From: an uncultured Bacteroidota bacterium
GTDB lineage: Bacteria; Bacteroidota; Bacteroidia; Chitinophagales; Saprospiraceae
Direction: 5' to 3'
DNA: 7,287 bases
NCBI GenBank assembly: GCA_937926185.1
Contig: CALEYM010000695.1
Coordinates: 1 to 7,287, forward strand
The notes under the pieces are model-generated. The model made no database searches, was not told the DNA's origin, and was given only the letters and a program-made list of their open reading frames with translations. This document shows positions 1 to 6,149 of this stretch, piece by piece. Position numbers and translations under genes: made by a program. How positions within the stretch are numbered: position 1 is the first letter of the stretch; each line of letters begins with the position of its first letter.

Positions 1-1
1 C

Positions 2-25
2 GGCACGGTTTTCATCCTGATATAG
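2..25 (+). pseudogene. Upstream remnant of the SpoIIM-like reading frame ending at an in-frame amber codon
   Basis: In the frame of the downstream gene, bases 2-34 read GTVFILI-stop-NGI and run straight into MLGACQYFF. In the SpoIIM family this region reads roughly G(T)xxxLxYNGIMLGxxQYFF, so the TAG at 23-25 stands where the family has an aromatic residue, usually Tyr (TAT/TAC). One base change explains it. The homology on both sides shows that this is the same gene and not a neighbouring one. The window is cut at base 1, so the N-terminal half cannot be examined. Confidence 0.6.
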
Positions 26-34
26 AACGGGATC

Positions 35-1318
35 ATGCTGGGCGCTTGTCAATATTTTTTTATAGAAAAAGGCCTATTTTGGGAGTCTTTTCTGACGATA
101 TGGATACATGGCACGCTGGAGATCAGCGCCATCATTATTGCCGGTGCGGCGGGATTGGTGGCGGGCTCGGGTTTGCTGTTTCCGGGCACCTACAGCCGTT
201 ACCAGGCTTTTCAATTGTCGATGCGGCGGGGCCTGAAAATTTTTATCGGCCTGATCCCCATGTTCGTGCTGGCCGCTTTTTTTGAAGGCTACCTCACCCG
301 CTACACCGAAACGCCGGCGCCAGTGCGGTTTATGTTCATACTGGCCTCGCTGGCGTTCGTACTGGGGTATTTTGTCCTATTGCCCTGGTATAAATCGCGT
401 ACGGGATTCGACCAATCCATACCGGAAAAAGAGCTGCCGCCGGTGCGTGAACACGCCATAGCATTTACCGGGATAAAAAACGCCGGCGAGTTTTTTTCCG
501 ACGTCTTTTCGTTGCTGCGCCGGCAAACGCGCATAACCGTGTTGGGTTTGCTGGGCGCCTCTGCCGTATTCCTGGGTGTGGCGGCATTTTTTGCCGATGC
601 GCCCCTGACCTCGGTTTTCGGGCCGGCCGGTGGTCTGGCGTCCGCTTTTCAGGGTTGGTGGGAGGCGTTTGACCGCGATCAGGCGCCGCTGCTGTTCTGG
701 TCGCAGGTGCTGTTGTTTTGGGGTGTAAGCTGGCTTACCCTGTATGCCTTGCTCCGCGAAATGGCGCCGGAACAGCGCCGTGCCTGGCGCCTGACTTTTT
801 GGGGTTTGCATCAGTTGGCGCCTTTGATCGCCTCATTTCTGGTCGTCTGGTTTCTGGAAGCCGTCGAATCCGGCCTGTTTTTATGGCTGGCAGGTATGGC
901 GGGTTTCCCTTTCCTGGGTTTGTGGTTGGCCGCGGCCTGCTACGAGGGTACATTTTGGACATCCATCCCGCGCGCCTGGACGCTCATGCGCTGGAGCCAG
1001 GGTTATCTGTTCGGATTCTTGGTGGTCAATATGGGTTTGCTGCTGTTTCTTTTCCTCGACTCCAGTATCTGGCGCGACGTGGTGTTGCCATTTTTTGGCT
1101 GGCTGGTGCCGGCAGAAGAGGGAAGGGTAGAGTGGTATATGGCTGCCACCACTGCTTTTGCCGGCAACCTCGTGGCGCAGTTTATCTGGCTGGCCATGGT
1201 AGCAGGAGGCGCCATGCATTATTTTTCCGCCAGGGAAATTAACGACGCCGCGCAGTTGCGGGAAGGTATCGAAGGAGTGGGCGCCGTTCGGCAGATCCGG
1301 GGGTTGGCAAGAGAGTAA
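35..1318 (+). CDS. SpoIIM-family (DUF95) membrane protein, 3' part, fused to a second membrane domain
   Basis: The visible product is 427 residues from the ATG at 35. Residues 1-120 match the C-terminal half of the stage II sporulation protein M family as found in non-sporulating Bacteroidota: NGIMLG-type entry, then IWIHGTLEISAI (22-33), LLFPGTYSR (47-55), a helix at 68-85 ending EGYLTRYTE, and a helix at 98-118. Residues ~121-145 form a hydrophilic linker. Residues ~150-400 carry about six further hydrophobic segments (near 168-187, 219-240, 262-276, 279-302, 323-342, 371-392) and a polar tail. This second part resembles a separate membrane protein that I remember lying next to SpoIIM in relatives, so a fusion is inferred. 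The ATG is internal to the family: homology continues upstream but is cut by TAG at 23-25. The real start is therefore outside the window or the gene is broken. Function is unknown; the family is a membrane protein of a cluster with DUF4129. The SpoIIM assignment is firm, the fusion less so. Confidence 0.8.
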   Translation: MLGACQYFFIEKGLFWESFLTIWIHGTLEISAIIIAGAAGLVAGSGLLFPGTYSRYQAFQLSMRRGLKIFIGLIPMFVLAAFFEGYLTRYTETPAPVRFMFILASLAFVLGYFVLLPWYKSRTGFDQSIPEKELPPVREHAIAFTGIKNAGEFFSDVFSLLRRQTRITVLGLLGASAVFLGVAAFFADAPLTSVFGPAGGLASAFQGWWEAFDRDQAPLLFWSQVLLFWGVSWLTLYALLREMAPEQRRAWRLTFWGLHQLAPLIASFLVVWFLEAVESGLFLWLAGMAGFPFLGLWLAAACYEGTFWTSIPRAWTLMRWSQGYLFGFLVVNMGLLLFLFLDSSIWRDVVLPFFGWLVPAEEGRVEWYMAATTAFAGNLVAQFIWLAMVAGGAMHYFSAREINDAAQLREGIEGVGAVRQIRGLARE

Positions 1319-1376
1319 CGACTTACGACTTACGACTTACGACTTGCGACTTGCGACTTGCGACTTGCGACTTGCG
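1318..1376. repeat. Tandem repeat of a 7-bp unit (RCGACTT), eight full copies
   Basis: Starting on the last base of the TAA stop of the SpoIIM-like gene there are four copies of ACGACTT (1318-1345), then four copies of GCGACTT (1346-1373), then a partial GCG. The array fills most of the spacer before the DUF4129 gene, whose ATG is at 1425. The two variants are sorted into two blocks, which suggests separate expansion of each by slippage. The unit is not a multiple of three and is not self-complementary, so it is neither coding nor a hairpin. The array can be read as an open frame into the next gene, but that peptide (MRLATCDLRL...) is only translated repeat. Confidence 0.95.
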
Positions 1377-1424
1377 AAGAAGGGTAATACTGATTTTCAA
1401 ACGGGCACAGTTCAACCATTTGGC

Positions 1425-2108
1425 ATGAAATACCTATGGATCATACTTTTAATCTTGCCGGTCATTTTGCCGGCGCAGGAGCGGGAAAGCATCGTGGAGC
1501 GCCGGGTGGTGCCGGAGCAGGAATGGCAAAGAGCCGCCGGAGGATTGGACTACAGCCGCGACCTGCCGGCCAAACCGAAACCGAAAAAAGACCGTTCATC
1601 GTCGGACAGACCTTCCCGTACCCGATCGTCATGGGGCGATTGGGGCGCCATGTCTCAATTTTGGGGCAACTTTTTTCAGGTATTGGCCATTCTCACCGCC
1701 TGCGCTGCTATCGGCTATGGCATTTATTGGATGATCCGGCAGCCGCGCAACCGCCGGATCGCCCGCGACGGCGCCGAAATAACGCTCGACAACCTGGACG
1801 CCTATATCCACGAAACCGACCTCGAACGGTTTTTGCGCGAAGCCCTGGCACAGCAAAACTACCCGCTGGCCGTGCGGATCTATTTTTTGCAGATCATCAA
1901 AGATCTGTCGCAAAGCGGCGCCATCAACTGGTCGAAGGAAAAAACCAACCGCGATTACCTGCGCGAAATGCGCGATCACTCGTTGTCGCGGGAGTTTCGG
2001 GAAGCGACCCGCACTTTTGAATATACCTGGTATGGAAACGCACCGCTGAGCCGGGCCGAATTTGAGCGCCTGGAGCCCGGGTTCAAGGCGCTTTTGGCTC
2101 AAATTTAA
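1425..2108 (+). CDS. DUF4129 domain protein with signal peptide and one membrane helix
   Basis: The product is 227 residues. I chose the ATG at 1425 because it begins a typical signal peptide (MKYLWIILLILPVILPAQ, 1-18), which puts the next segment outside the cytoplasmic membrane. An upstream in-frame start at 1344 would only add translated tandem repeat. Residues 19-75 are polar, with a Lys/Pro/Ser/Arg-rich stretch at 49-69. A membrane helix lies at about 82-104 (FFQVLAILTACAAIGYGIYW). The cytoplasmic C-terminal part (about 125-227) is DUF4129: LERFLREALAQQNYPLAVR (133-151), then WSKEKTNRDYLREM (169-182), an FEYTWYG motif (198-204) and a final FERLEPGF. DUF4129 has no known biochemical activity. 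It recurs beside SpoIIM, RDD, DUF58 and MoxR genes in Bacteroidota, and its position 106 bases after the SpoIIM-like stop fits that cluster. It ends in TAA and appears intact. Confidence 0.88.
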   Translation: MKYLWIILLILPVILPAQERESIVERRVVPEQEWQRAAGGLDYSRDLPAKPKPKKDRSSSDRPSRTRSSWGDWGAMSQFWGNFFQVLAILTACAAIGYGIYWMIRQPRNRRIARDGAEITLDNLDAYIHETDLERFLREALAQQNYPLAVRIYFLQIIKDLSQSGAINWSKEKTNRDYLREMRDHSLSREFREATRTFEYTWYGNAPLSRAEFERLEPGFKALLAQI

Positions 2109-2324
2109 GAGCGCCCGGCAGCCGGCTTTTACCCATTCCCCGTTGAATTTCATCCGGCGTTTCCGGCCATTTATCCAACAGTTTTTTCCGGAGGGGCAGG
2201 GGGGCGTAATCTTGTGCCGCCTTTGTATACAGGGGCTTCATCATCTGAAACAGGCGAAAAATGGCAACATAATACCCATTTACCCTGTTTTGAACCAAAC
2301 GCAATCTTTCTATTGCCATCAGCT

Positions 2325-3794
2325 ATGACGACAACACCACCCAAACGCAGAAAAACGCTGCTGTACGTATTGATTGGCCTTTTGGCCCTGCTGGTCATCG
2401 CCGCCGTCGTGAAAGCCCGCCAGAAACCGAAAGGAGAAGAAGTGACGGTCGAAAAAGTGCAGCGCCGCACCATCCGGGAAACCGTGAGCGCCAGCGGAAA
2501 AATATTTCCGGAAACGGAAGTGAAAATCAGTTCGGACGTATCGGGCGAGGTGGTGGATTTGTACGTGCAGGAAGGCGACTCCGTCACCGCGGGCCAGATT
2601 CTGGCCAAAATACGGCCCGACGAATACCAAAGCGCGGTGGAACGCGGACAGGCTGCCGTGAACAGCGCCCAGTCGCAGCGGGAAATTTCATCGGCCAACG
2701 TAAAAGGCTCCAATGCCCAGATCGATCAGCTCAAGGCCGATAAAAACCGGATATCCGCTCAACTCGATGCCGCCCGCAGCGCCCATAAACGCAACGAACA
2801 ACTGTTCAAAGAAGGCGTGATCTCCGAGTCGGACTTTGAAACTACACAGAGCAATATGCGCGCGCTCGAAAGCAGTTATGCCGCCGCCGAAGCCGCACTG
2901 AAAGCCTCCGAAACCGGGTTGGCCAGCGCCCGCGAAAATGTGCGCGTGGCCGAATTCGGGATCACCAGCGCCCAGGCTACGCTGAAAGAGTTGCGAACCA
3001 GCTTGCAAAAAACCGTGATCACGGCTCCCGTGAGCGGCATTATCAGCAAGCTCAATATTGAAAAAGGCGAACGCGTGGTGGGGACGCTGCAAATGGCCGG
3101 CACAGAAATGATGCGTATTGCCAACCTGCAATCCATGGAAGTGCAGGTGGAAGTGAGTGAAAACGACATCCTGAAGGTTTCCGTCAACGACGAAGCCGAC
3201 ATCGAAGTGGATGCCTACCTGGGCCGCAAATTCAAAGGTAAAGTGACCGAGATCGCCAGCAGCGCCAGCAACGTGTCCAGCGCCCTCAGCGGCGGCGCGC
3301 TCAACACCGACCAGGTGACCAACTTCGTGGTAAAAATCCGGGTAGACCCCGCTTCCTACAGCGACATGCTGGAGAAAGGCAAACGGTACCCCTTCCGGCC
3401 CGGCATGTCGGCAGCGGTGGAAATCTATACCAACGACGCGGAAAACACCCTGAGCGTGCCGCTGATCGCCGTAACGGCACGGGATGACAGCGACGAAGAT
3501 GAAGATAAGAAAAAGGACAAGAAGGAGGAAGAAAAAAGTCCGGCAGCGAAAGAAGTGAGTAAAAAAGACGATGCGATCAAAGAGATCGTCTTTGTGTTGC
3601 CCGAGGGCCAGGACACGGTGGGCATCCGCGAAGTGAAAACCGGCCTGCAGGACAACGACTACATCGAAATCCTGTCCGGCCTTTCCGAAGGCGAAACCGT
3701 GGTGACCGGGCCGTTCTCGGCCGTTGCCCGCAAGTTAAAAGCCGGCAGCCGCATCGTCGTTTCCGACCCGGATAAGAAGAAAAATAAAAAATGA
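2325..3794 (+). CDS. Efflux periplasmic adaptor subunit, HlyD/MacA (membrane fusion protein) family
   Basis: The 489-residue product would link an inner-membrane RND or ABC efflux pump to a TolC-like outer-membrane channel. The ATG at 2325 gives a short basic N-terminus (KRRK, 7-10) and one membrane helix (about 11-30); the frame is open further upstream, but that sequence is not family-like. Order of parts: first half of the lipoyl-like domain (about 55-98, SGKIFPETEVKISSDVSGEV, then VQEGDSVTAGQILAKI), a long alpha-helical hairpin rich in Ala/Gln/Glu (about 100-225), second lipoyl half (about 228-260, VITAPVSGIISKLNIEKGE), a beta-barrel (about 265-370, ending FRPGMSAAVEIYT), and a membrane-proximal domain (about 418-480, GLSEGETVVTGPF). 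Residues 387-415 form a highly charged Asp/Glu/Lys insert, and the protein ends in a Lys-rich tail. No pump or TolC gene is visible; the next gene is a small membrane protein 37 bases downstream, so the partner and substrate are unknown. Confidence 0.93.
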   Translation: MTTTPPKRRKTLLYVLIGLLALLVIAAVVKARQKPKGEEVTVEKVQRRTIRETVSASGKIFPETEVKISSDVSGEVVDLYVQEGDSVTAGQILAKIRPDEYQSAVERGQAAVNSAQSQREISSANVKGSNAQIDQLKADKNRISAQLDAARSAHKRNEQLFKEGVISESDFETTQSNMRALESSYAAAEAALKASETGLASARENVRVAEFGITSAQATLKELRTSLQKTVITAPVSGIISKLNIEKGERVVGTLQMAGTEMMRIANLQSMEVQVEVSENDILKVSVNDEADIEVDAYLGRKFKGKVTEIASSASNVSSALSGGALNTDQVTNFVVKIRVDPASYSDMLEKGKRYPFRPGMSAAVEIYTNDAENTLSVPLIAVTARDDSDEDEDKKKDKKEEEKSPAAKEVSKKDDAIKEIVFVLPEGQDTVGIREVKTGLQDNDYIEILSGLSEGETVVTGPFSAVARKLKAGSRIVVSDPDKKKNKK

Positions 3795-3805
3795 GCGGGC
3801 CGGTT

Positions 3806-3813
3806 TACCTTTG
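3806..3813 (+). promoter_or_regulatory. Possible Bacteroidota -7 promoter element (TACCTTTG)
   Basis: TACCTTTG matches the TAnnTTTG -7 consensus of the Bacteroidota housekeeping sigma factor. It lies between the adaptor stop (3794) and the ATG at 3832, which would leave a leader of about a dozen bases. No TTTG -33 element is seen at the expected distance, where the adaptor's A-rich 3' end lies, so the call is tentative. If real, the small membrane protein has its own promoter. Confidence 0.35.
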
Positions 3814-3831
3814 CGGAAAGAACTCTGTTTG

Positions 3832-4329
3832 ATGGAAAATCAATCGCCTGCCGCCGATGCGGCGCCTGCCGGGAACCGCCTGCCCGCTTCCATAAACCTG
3901 TCGTCCAACACCACGCTGATGTGGCGCGTGTTCCTGCCGGTATTCGGCTTCGTTTTTTTGTCGGGCATGATGCTGGCTTTCTGGCTGATCGACGAGGAAG
4001 ACCTCTACCTGCCGTACTCCGTGTGGTGGCCGCGCGCCATCACACTCCTGCTCTGGCTGGGCTGGCTGTATTTCATCCGGCGCAGCCTCTGGCCCCTGAA
4101 ACGGGTTGACGCCGACGCCGGACATATTCAAATCACCAACTACTGGACCACCGCCCGTTACCCCTGGGCCGATATCGAACGTTTCGAAACCCGGAAACAC
4201 CTCGGGCGCCGGGCCTTTTGCCTGCACCTGAAAGCGCCGGGGTATTTCGGACAACATATCCTGTTTTTCCCGGCCTCCCATTTTGATCAGTGGATGGAGG
4301 AGAATGGAAAACAGGGGTACTTGGGGTGA
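3832..4329 (+). CDS. Small two-helix membrane protein of unknown function
   Basis: The product is 165 residues from ATG 3832. A TTG seven codons upstream at 3811 is in frame but overlaps the promoter-like element, so ATG is preferred. Residues 1-29 are polar and Ala/Pro-rich. Two membrane helices follow: about 31-52 (WRVFLPVFGFVFLSGMMLAFW) and about 66-82 (WPRAITLLLWLGWLYF), joined by an acidic loop (DEEDLYLPYS). Residues about 84-160 form a soluble tail with short beta-like segments (GHIQITNYW, YPWADIERFET, CLHLKAPGYF, HILFFPASHFDQW). The two-helix-plus-beta arrangement resembles small bacterial proteins with a PH-like tail, but I recognise no specific family. The gene is 37 bases after the adaptor gene on the same strand and ends 5 bases from the convergent stop of the secreted repeat-protein gene, with no visible terminator between them. 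Confidence 0.72.
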   Translation: MENQSPAADAAPAGNRLPASINLSSNTTLMWRVFLPVFGFVFLSGMMLAFWLIDEEDLYLPYSVWWPRAITLLLWLGWLYFIRRSLWPLKRVDADAGHIQITNYWTTARYPWADIERFETRKHLGRRAFCLHLKAPGYFGQHILFFPASHFDQWMEENGKQGYLG

Positions 4330-4334
4330 GTTCC

Positions 4335-4871
4335 TCACCACGCCGCGTTCCCCACCATCACGTCAAAATCCGTACTGCCGTTCGTCACCTGCACCCAGTA
4401 GCCTTTATCCGTCAGCCGGATACCGTCCAGCGTGTACATGTTACCGCCGATATCGGTGAGCGGCGTACCGACGGGCATGGGCACAGGCGCCGCGGGCGCC
4501 GGCGGACTCGTGGCGGCGTACAAGCCGGTCACCGCTTTCACCGTCCAGTTTTGCCCCGATGGCGCCGAAATCTTCACCGTGACCCCGGCGCGGCCGTCGG
4601 GGGCGTTGCAGGTGCAGAAATTGGGGACGCTGATATTGCAGGGGACTATCGTCGCGGCTATTGTGCCGGTGATGGTTTGGGTGCAGCCGTCGGCAGTGAC
4701 CACCACCTGGTATTGGCCATTCGGGTATGCGCCGAATTGGATCGGCGCGCCGGTACCCGTGACAGGCGCGCCCAGGTTGCTGCCGCCGCCGGTTTGCAAT
4801 TGATAACTCACGCCCATGTCCGAACCGCTGAGGCCGATCACCGGGCCGGGATCGCCGGTACAGTAAGCGGC
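4335..4871 (-). pseudogene. 3' end of a secreted repeat protein (Saprospiraceae adhesin-like), 5' part missing
   Basis: On the minus strand about 178 residues are readable, ending in ...VMVGNAAW and TGA at 4337-4335. The fragment opens with AAYCTGDPGPVIGLSGS, followed by GVSYQLQ, GAPVTGTGAPIQFG and NGQYQVVVTADGCTQTITGT. This is one unit of the bacterial Ig-like/SprB-style repeat found many times over in large secreted or surface proteins of this group. It is followed by a Cys-containing segment (CNISVPNFCTCNAPDGRAG), a Pro/Ala-rich stretch (PPAPAAPVPMPVG) and a C-terminal beta-rich domain (MYTLDGIRLTDKGYWVQVTNG). I see no typical type IX secretion C-terminal domain. Homology stops at about 4866-4874, where plus-strand kinase coding begins. 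The frame stays open beyond this point but no longer resembles the family, and there is no ATG. A GTG at 4841 could be called as a start but lies inside the repeat unit. The gene is therefore truncated and probably dead in this arrangement. Confidence 0.75.
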
Positions 4872-5387
4872 GCCGTGTGGGCCTGCACGGAGCGCGGTGC
4901 AAGCCGCATTTCGGCCGACCGCCGCCGCATCGACAACTACACCGTGAAAACCGGCCTGCCTTCCAACTACGTGAGCCAGGTAGCCGCGGCCGGCGGCTGG
5001 TACTGGCTTTCCACGGGCAAGGGCTTAGTGCGGCTGCCCGGGCGGCCGGTCGTGCCGCCCATGCCGCCGCCACTCATCGAGGCGCTGTACGTGCTGAATG
5101 TCCGCTACCCGTCCGGCGGAGTCATCGACCTGCCGCACGACAGATCGAACCTCCGCATCAGTTGGGTGGCCCTGCATTTTCGCAGCCTCGGCCAGATCGA
5201 CTACCGCTACCGCTTAGCCGCCGGGAATGACCTGCCCAAATGGACGCCCACCGTGGACAACCAGGTTAATTTTTCCAGCCTTCCGGCCGGGAATTACCGC
5301 TTCGAGGTACAGGTGCAGGACGTATCGGGCGCCTGGAGCCGGGCCACCACGCTGGCATTTACCATCCGCCCGCCCTGGTGGGCCTAC
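4869..5387 (+). pseudogene. Sensor part (propeller end and Y_Y_Y domain) of a broken histidine kinase gene
   Basis: In frame with base 4869 the translation begins GAVWACTERGASRIS and continues IDNYTVKTGLPSNYVSQVA, then GGWYWLSTGKGLVRLP: two adjoining blades of a two-component-regulator (Reg_prop) beta-propeller. A Y_Y_Y domain follows (about 5085-5370: LHFRSLGQIDYRYRLAAGND, then W..TVDNQVNFSSLPAGNYRFEVQVQD, ending FTIRPPWW). In this family the periplasmic propeller and Y_Y_Y domain precede a membrane helix and a LytS-type kinase. The rest of the propeller, the signal peptide and the start codon are missing because the sequence switches to minus-strand secreted-protein coding at about 4866-4874. 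At about 5385 the homology moves to the next frame (+1), where the membrane helix and kinase continue. The frame itself stays open past this point, but its translation becomes Arg/Pro-rich noise. Confidence 0.75.
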
Positions 5388-6102
5388 CTGGTGGGCGCGC
5401 GGCGGCGGTTTTGCCCTGCTCGGCCTGCTCGCCTTCGGTATCTACCGCTACCGCACCAACCAGATTCGCCGCGAAAGCCGGCTCCGGGAAGAAATGCGCC
5501 GCCTCGAAGGCGCGGCCCTGCAAGCCCAGATGAACCCGCATTTTATTTTCAACTGTCTCAATTCGATCCAGAACTTTATCCTGAACAACGACCCCGACGC
5601 CGCGGCGCTGTACCTGACCAGGTTCGCCAAATTGGTGCGCGGCGCCCTGAATGCCTCCGTGGCGGGTCAGGTGAGCCTGGAAGACGAAGCCGGCATGCTC
5701 GACAATTACCTGGCGCTGGAGCAGCTGCGTTTCAAACAGGCGTTCGATTACCGCATAGAAGTGGACGAAACGCTCGACCGCGCCGGTACCCTGCTGCCGC
5801 CGCTTATTGTGCAGCCTTTCGTGGAAAACGCCGTGTTGCACGGCATGAAAGACATAGAAAAGGACGGACATATAACGGTGACTTTTCGCCGCGACGGCGA
5901 ACATCTTCGCGTCGACGTGCAGGACAACGGGTCGGGCATGGAAGGACGGGAATGGTCGGGGGGCAATCTTTCGCTGGGGCGCAGCATCACCCGGCGTCGG
6001 CTGGAACTCCTGCAGTGGCAACATGCGCAAAAAACGGTTTCGGTGCAGTATTTTGTGCCGGAAAGCGGAGGAACGATGGTATCTATCCGGCTACCGCTCT
6101 GA
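5227..6102 (+). CDS. LytS-type sensor histidine kinase, membrane helix and catalytic part (after a frameshift)
   Basis: From about base 5386 this frame encodes TWWARGGG, a membrane helix (FALLGLLAFGIYRYR), a linker helix (TNQIRRESRLREEMRRLEGAALQ) and the His_kinase (PF06580) domain: AQMNPHFIFNCLNSIQNFIL with the phosphoacceptor His in MNPHFIFN, LEQLRF, then the ATPase half with PPLIVQPFVENAVLHG (N-box) and VDVQDNGSGM (G1-like box), ending MVSIRLPL. TGA lies at 6100-6102. The domain is complete and would autophosphorylate and pass phosphate to the LytTR regulator that follows. The first in-frame ATG is at 5227, but residues encoded before ~5386 are off-frame relative to the family and are not authentic; the sensor part is in the preceding frame. 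Deleting T5385 restores PPWWATWWARGGG without other change. Whether the shift is real or a sequencing error cannot be told here. Confidence 0.85.
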   Translation: MTCPNGRPPWTTRLIFPAFRPGITASRYRCRTYRAPGAGPPRWHLPSARPGGPTWWARGGGFALLGLLAFGIYRYRTNQIRRESRLREEMRRLEGAALQAQMNPHFIFNCLNSIQNFILNNDPDAAALYLTRFAKLVRGALNASVAGQVSLEDEAGMLDNYLALEQLRFKQAFDYRIEVDETLDRAGTLLPPLIVQPFVENAVLHGMKDIEKDGHITVTFRRDGEHLRVDVQDNGSGMEGREWSGGNLSLGRSITRRRLELLQWQHAQKTVSVQYFVPESGGTMVSIRLPL

Positions 6103-6144
6103 AACTTTTCAAATTTCAAATTTCAAATTTGAAAAGTTTCAGAG
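6097..6144. repeat. Perfect 20-bp inverted repeat with 8-base loop between kinase and regulator genes
   Basis: Left arm 6097-6116 and right arm 6125-6144 are exact reverse complements (outer ends CTCTGAAAC and GTTTCAGAG), separated by CAAATTTC. The left arm contains the kinase TGA stop (6100-6102), and the right arm ends 5 bases before the regulator ATG at 6150. The centre is itself a 7-bp tandem repeat: AAATTTC twice (6111-6124), then AAATTTG. The RNA would form a long AU-rich hairpin. No T-run follows it, so it is not a standard intrinsic terminator. It could be an attenuator, an mRNA-stabilising structure or a dispersed palindromic repeat. Confidence 0.93.
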
Positions 6145-6149
6145 GCGCC

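Noticed and set aside
1344..1424. Upstream extension of the DUF4129 gene to a start at 1344
   Set aside because: It only translates the heptamer array and spacer, and would bury the clear signal peptide that begins at 1425.
2214..2324. Upstream extension of the adaptor gene to 2214
   Set aside because: The extra 37 residues have no family resemblance and would place a long tail before the basic N-terminus and membrane helix that begin at 2325.
4290..4868. Plus-strand open frame running from 4290 continuously through to 6896
   Set aside because: It is a chain of unrelated pieces: antisense of the secreted-protein fragment, the real sensor part (4869-5387), off-frame kinase sequence, then the regulator. 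It is not one 868-residue protein.
4441..5073. Minus-strand 210-codon frame across the junction
   Set aside because: Its translation is Arg/Pro/Ala-rich and low in hydrophobic residues, typical of a shadow frame in GC-rich DNA. The genuine minus-strand frame is the one ending at 4335.
5359..6030. Minus-strand 223-codon frame opposite the kinase domain
   Set aside because: The plus strand encodes a clear His_kinase domain here. The antisense frame shows no recognisable motif.
6097..6144. Reading the inverted repeat as an intrinsic terminator
   Set aside because: The stem is AT-rich and is followed by AGAGGCGCC, not a T-run, and the regulator gene starts 5 bases later in the same transcription direction.
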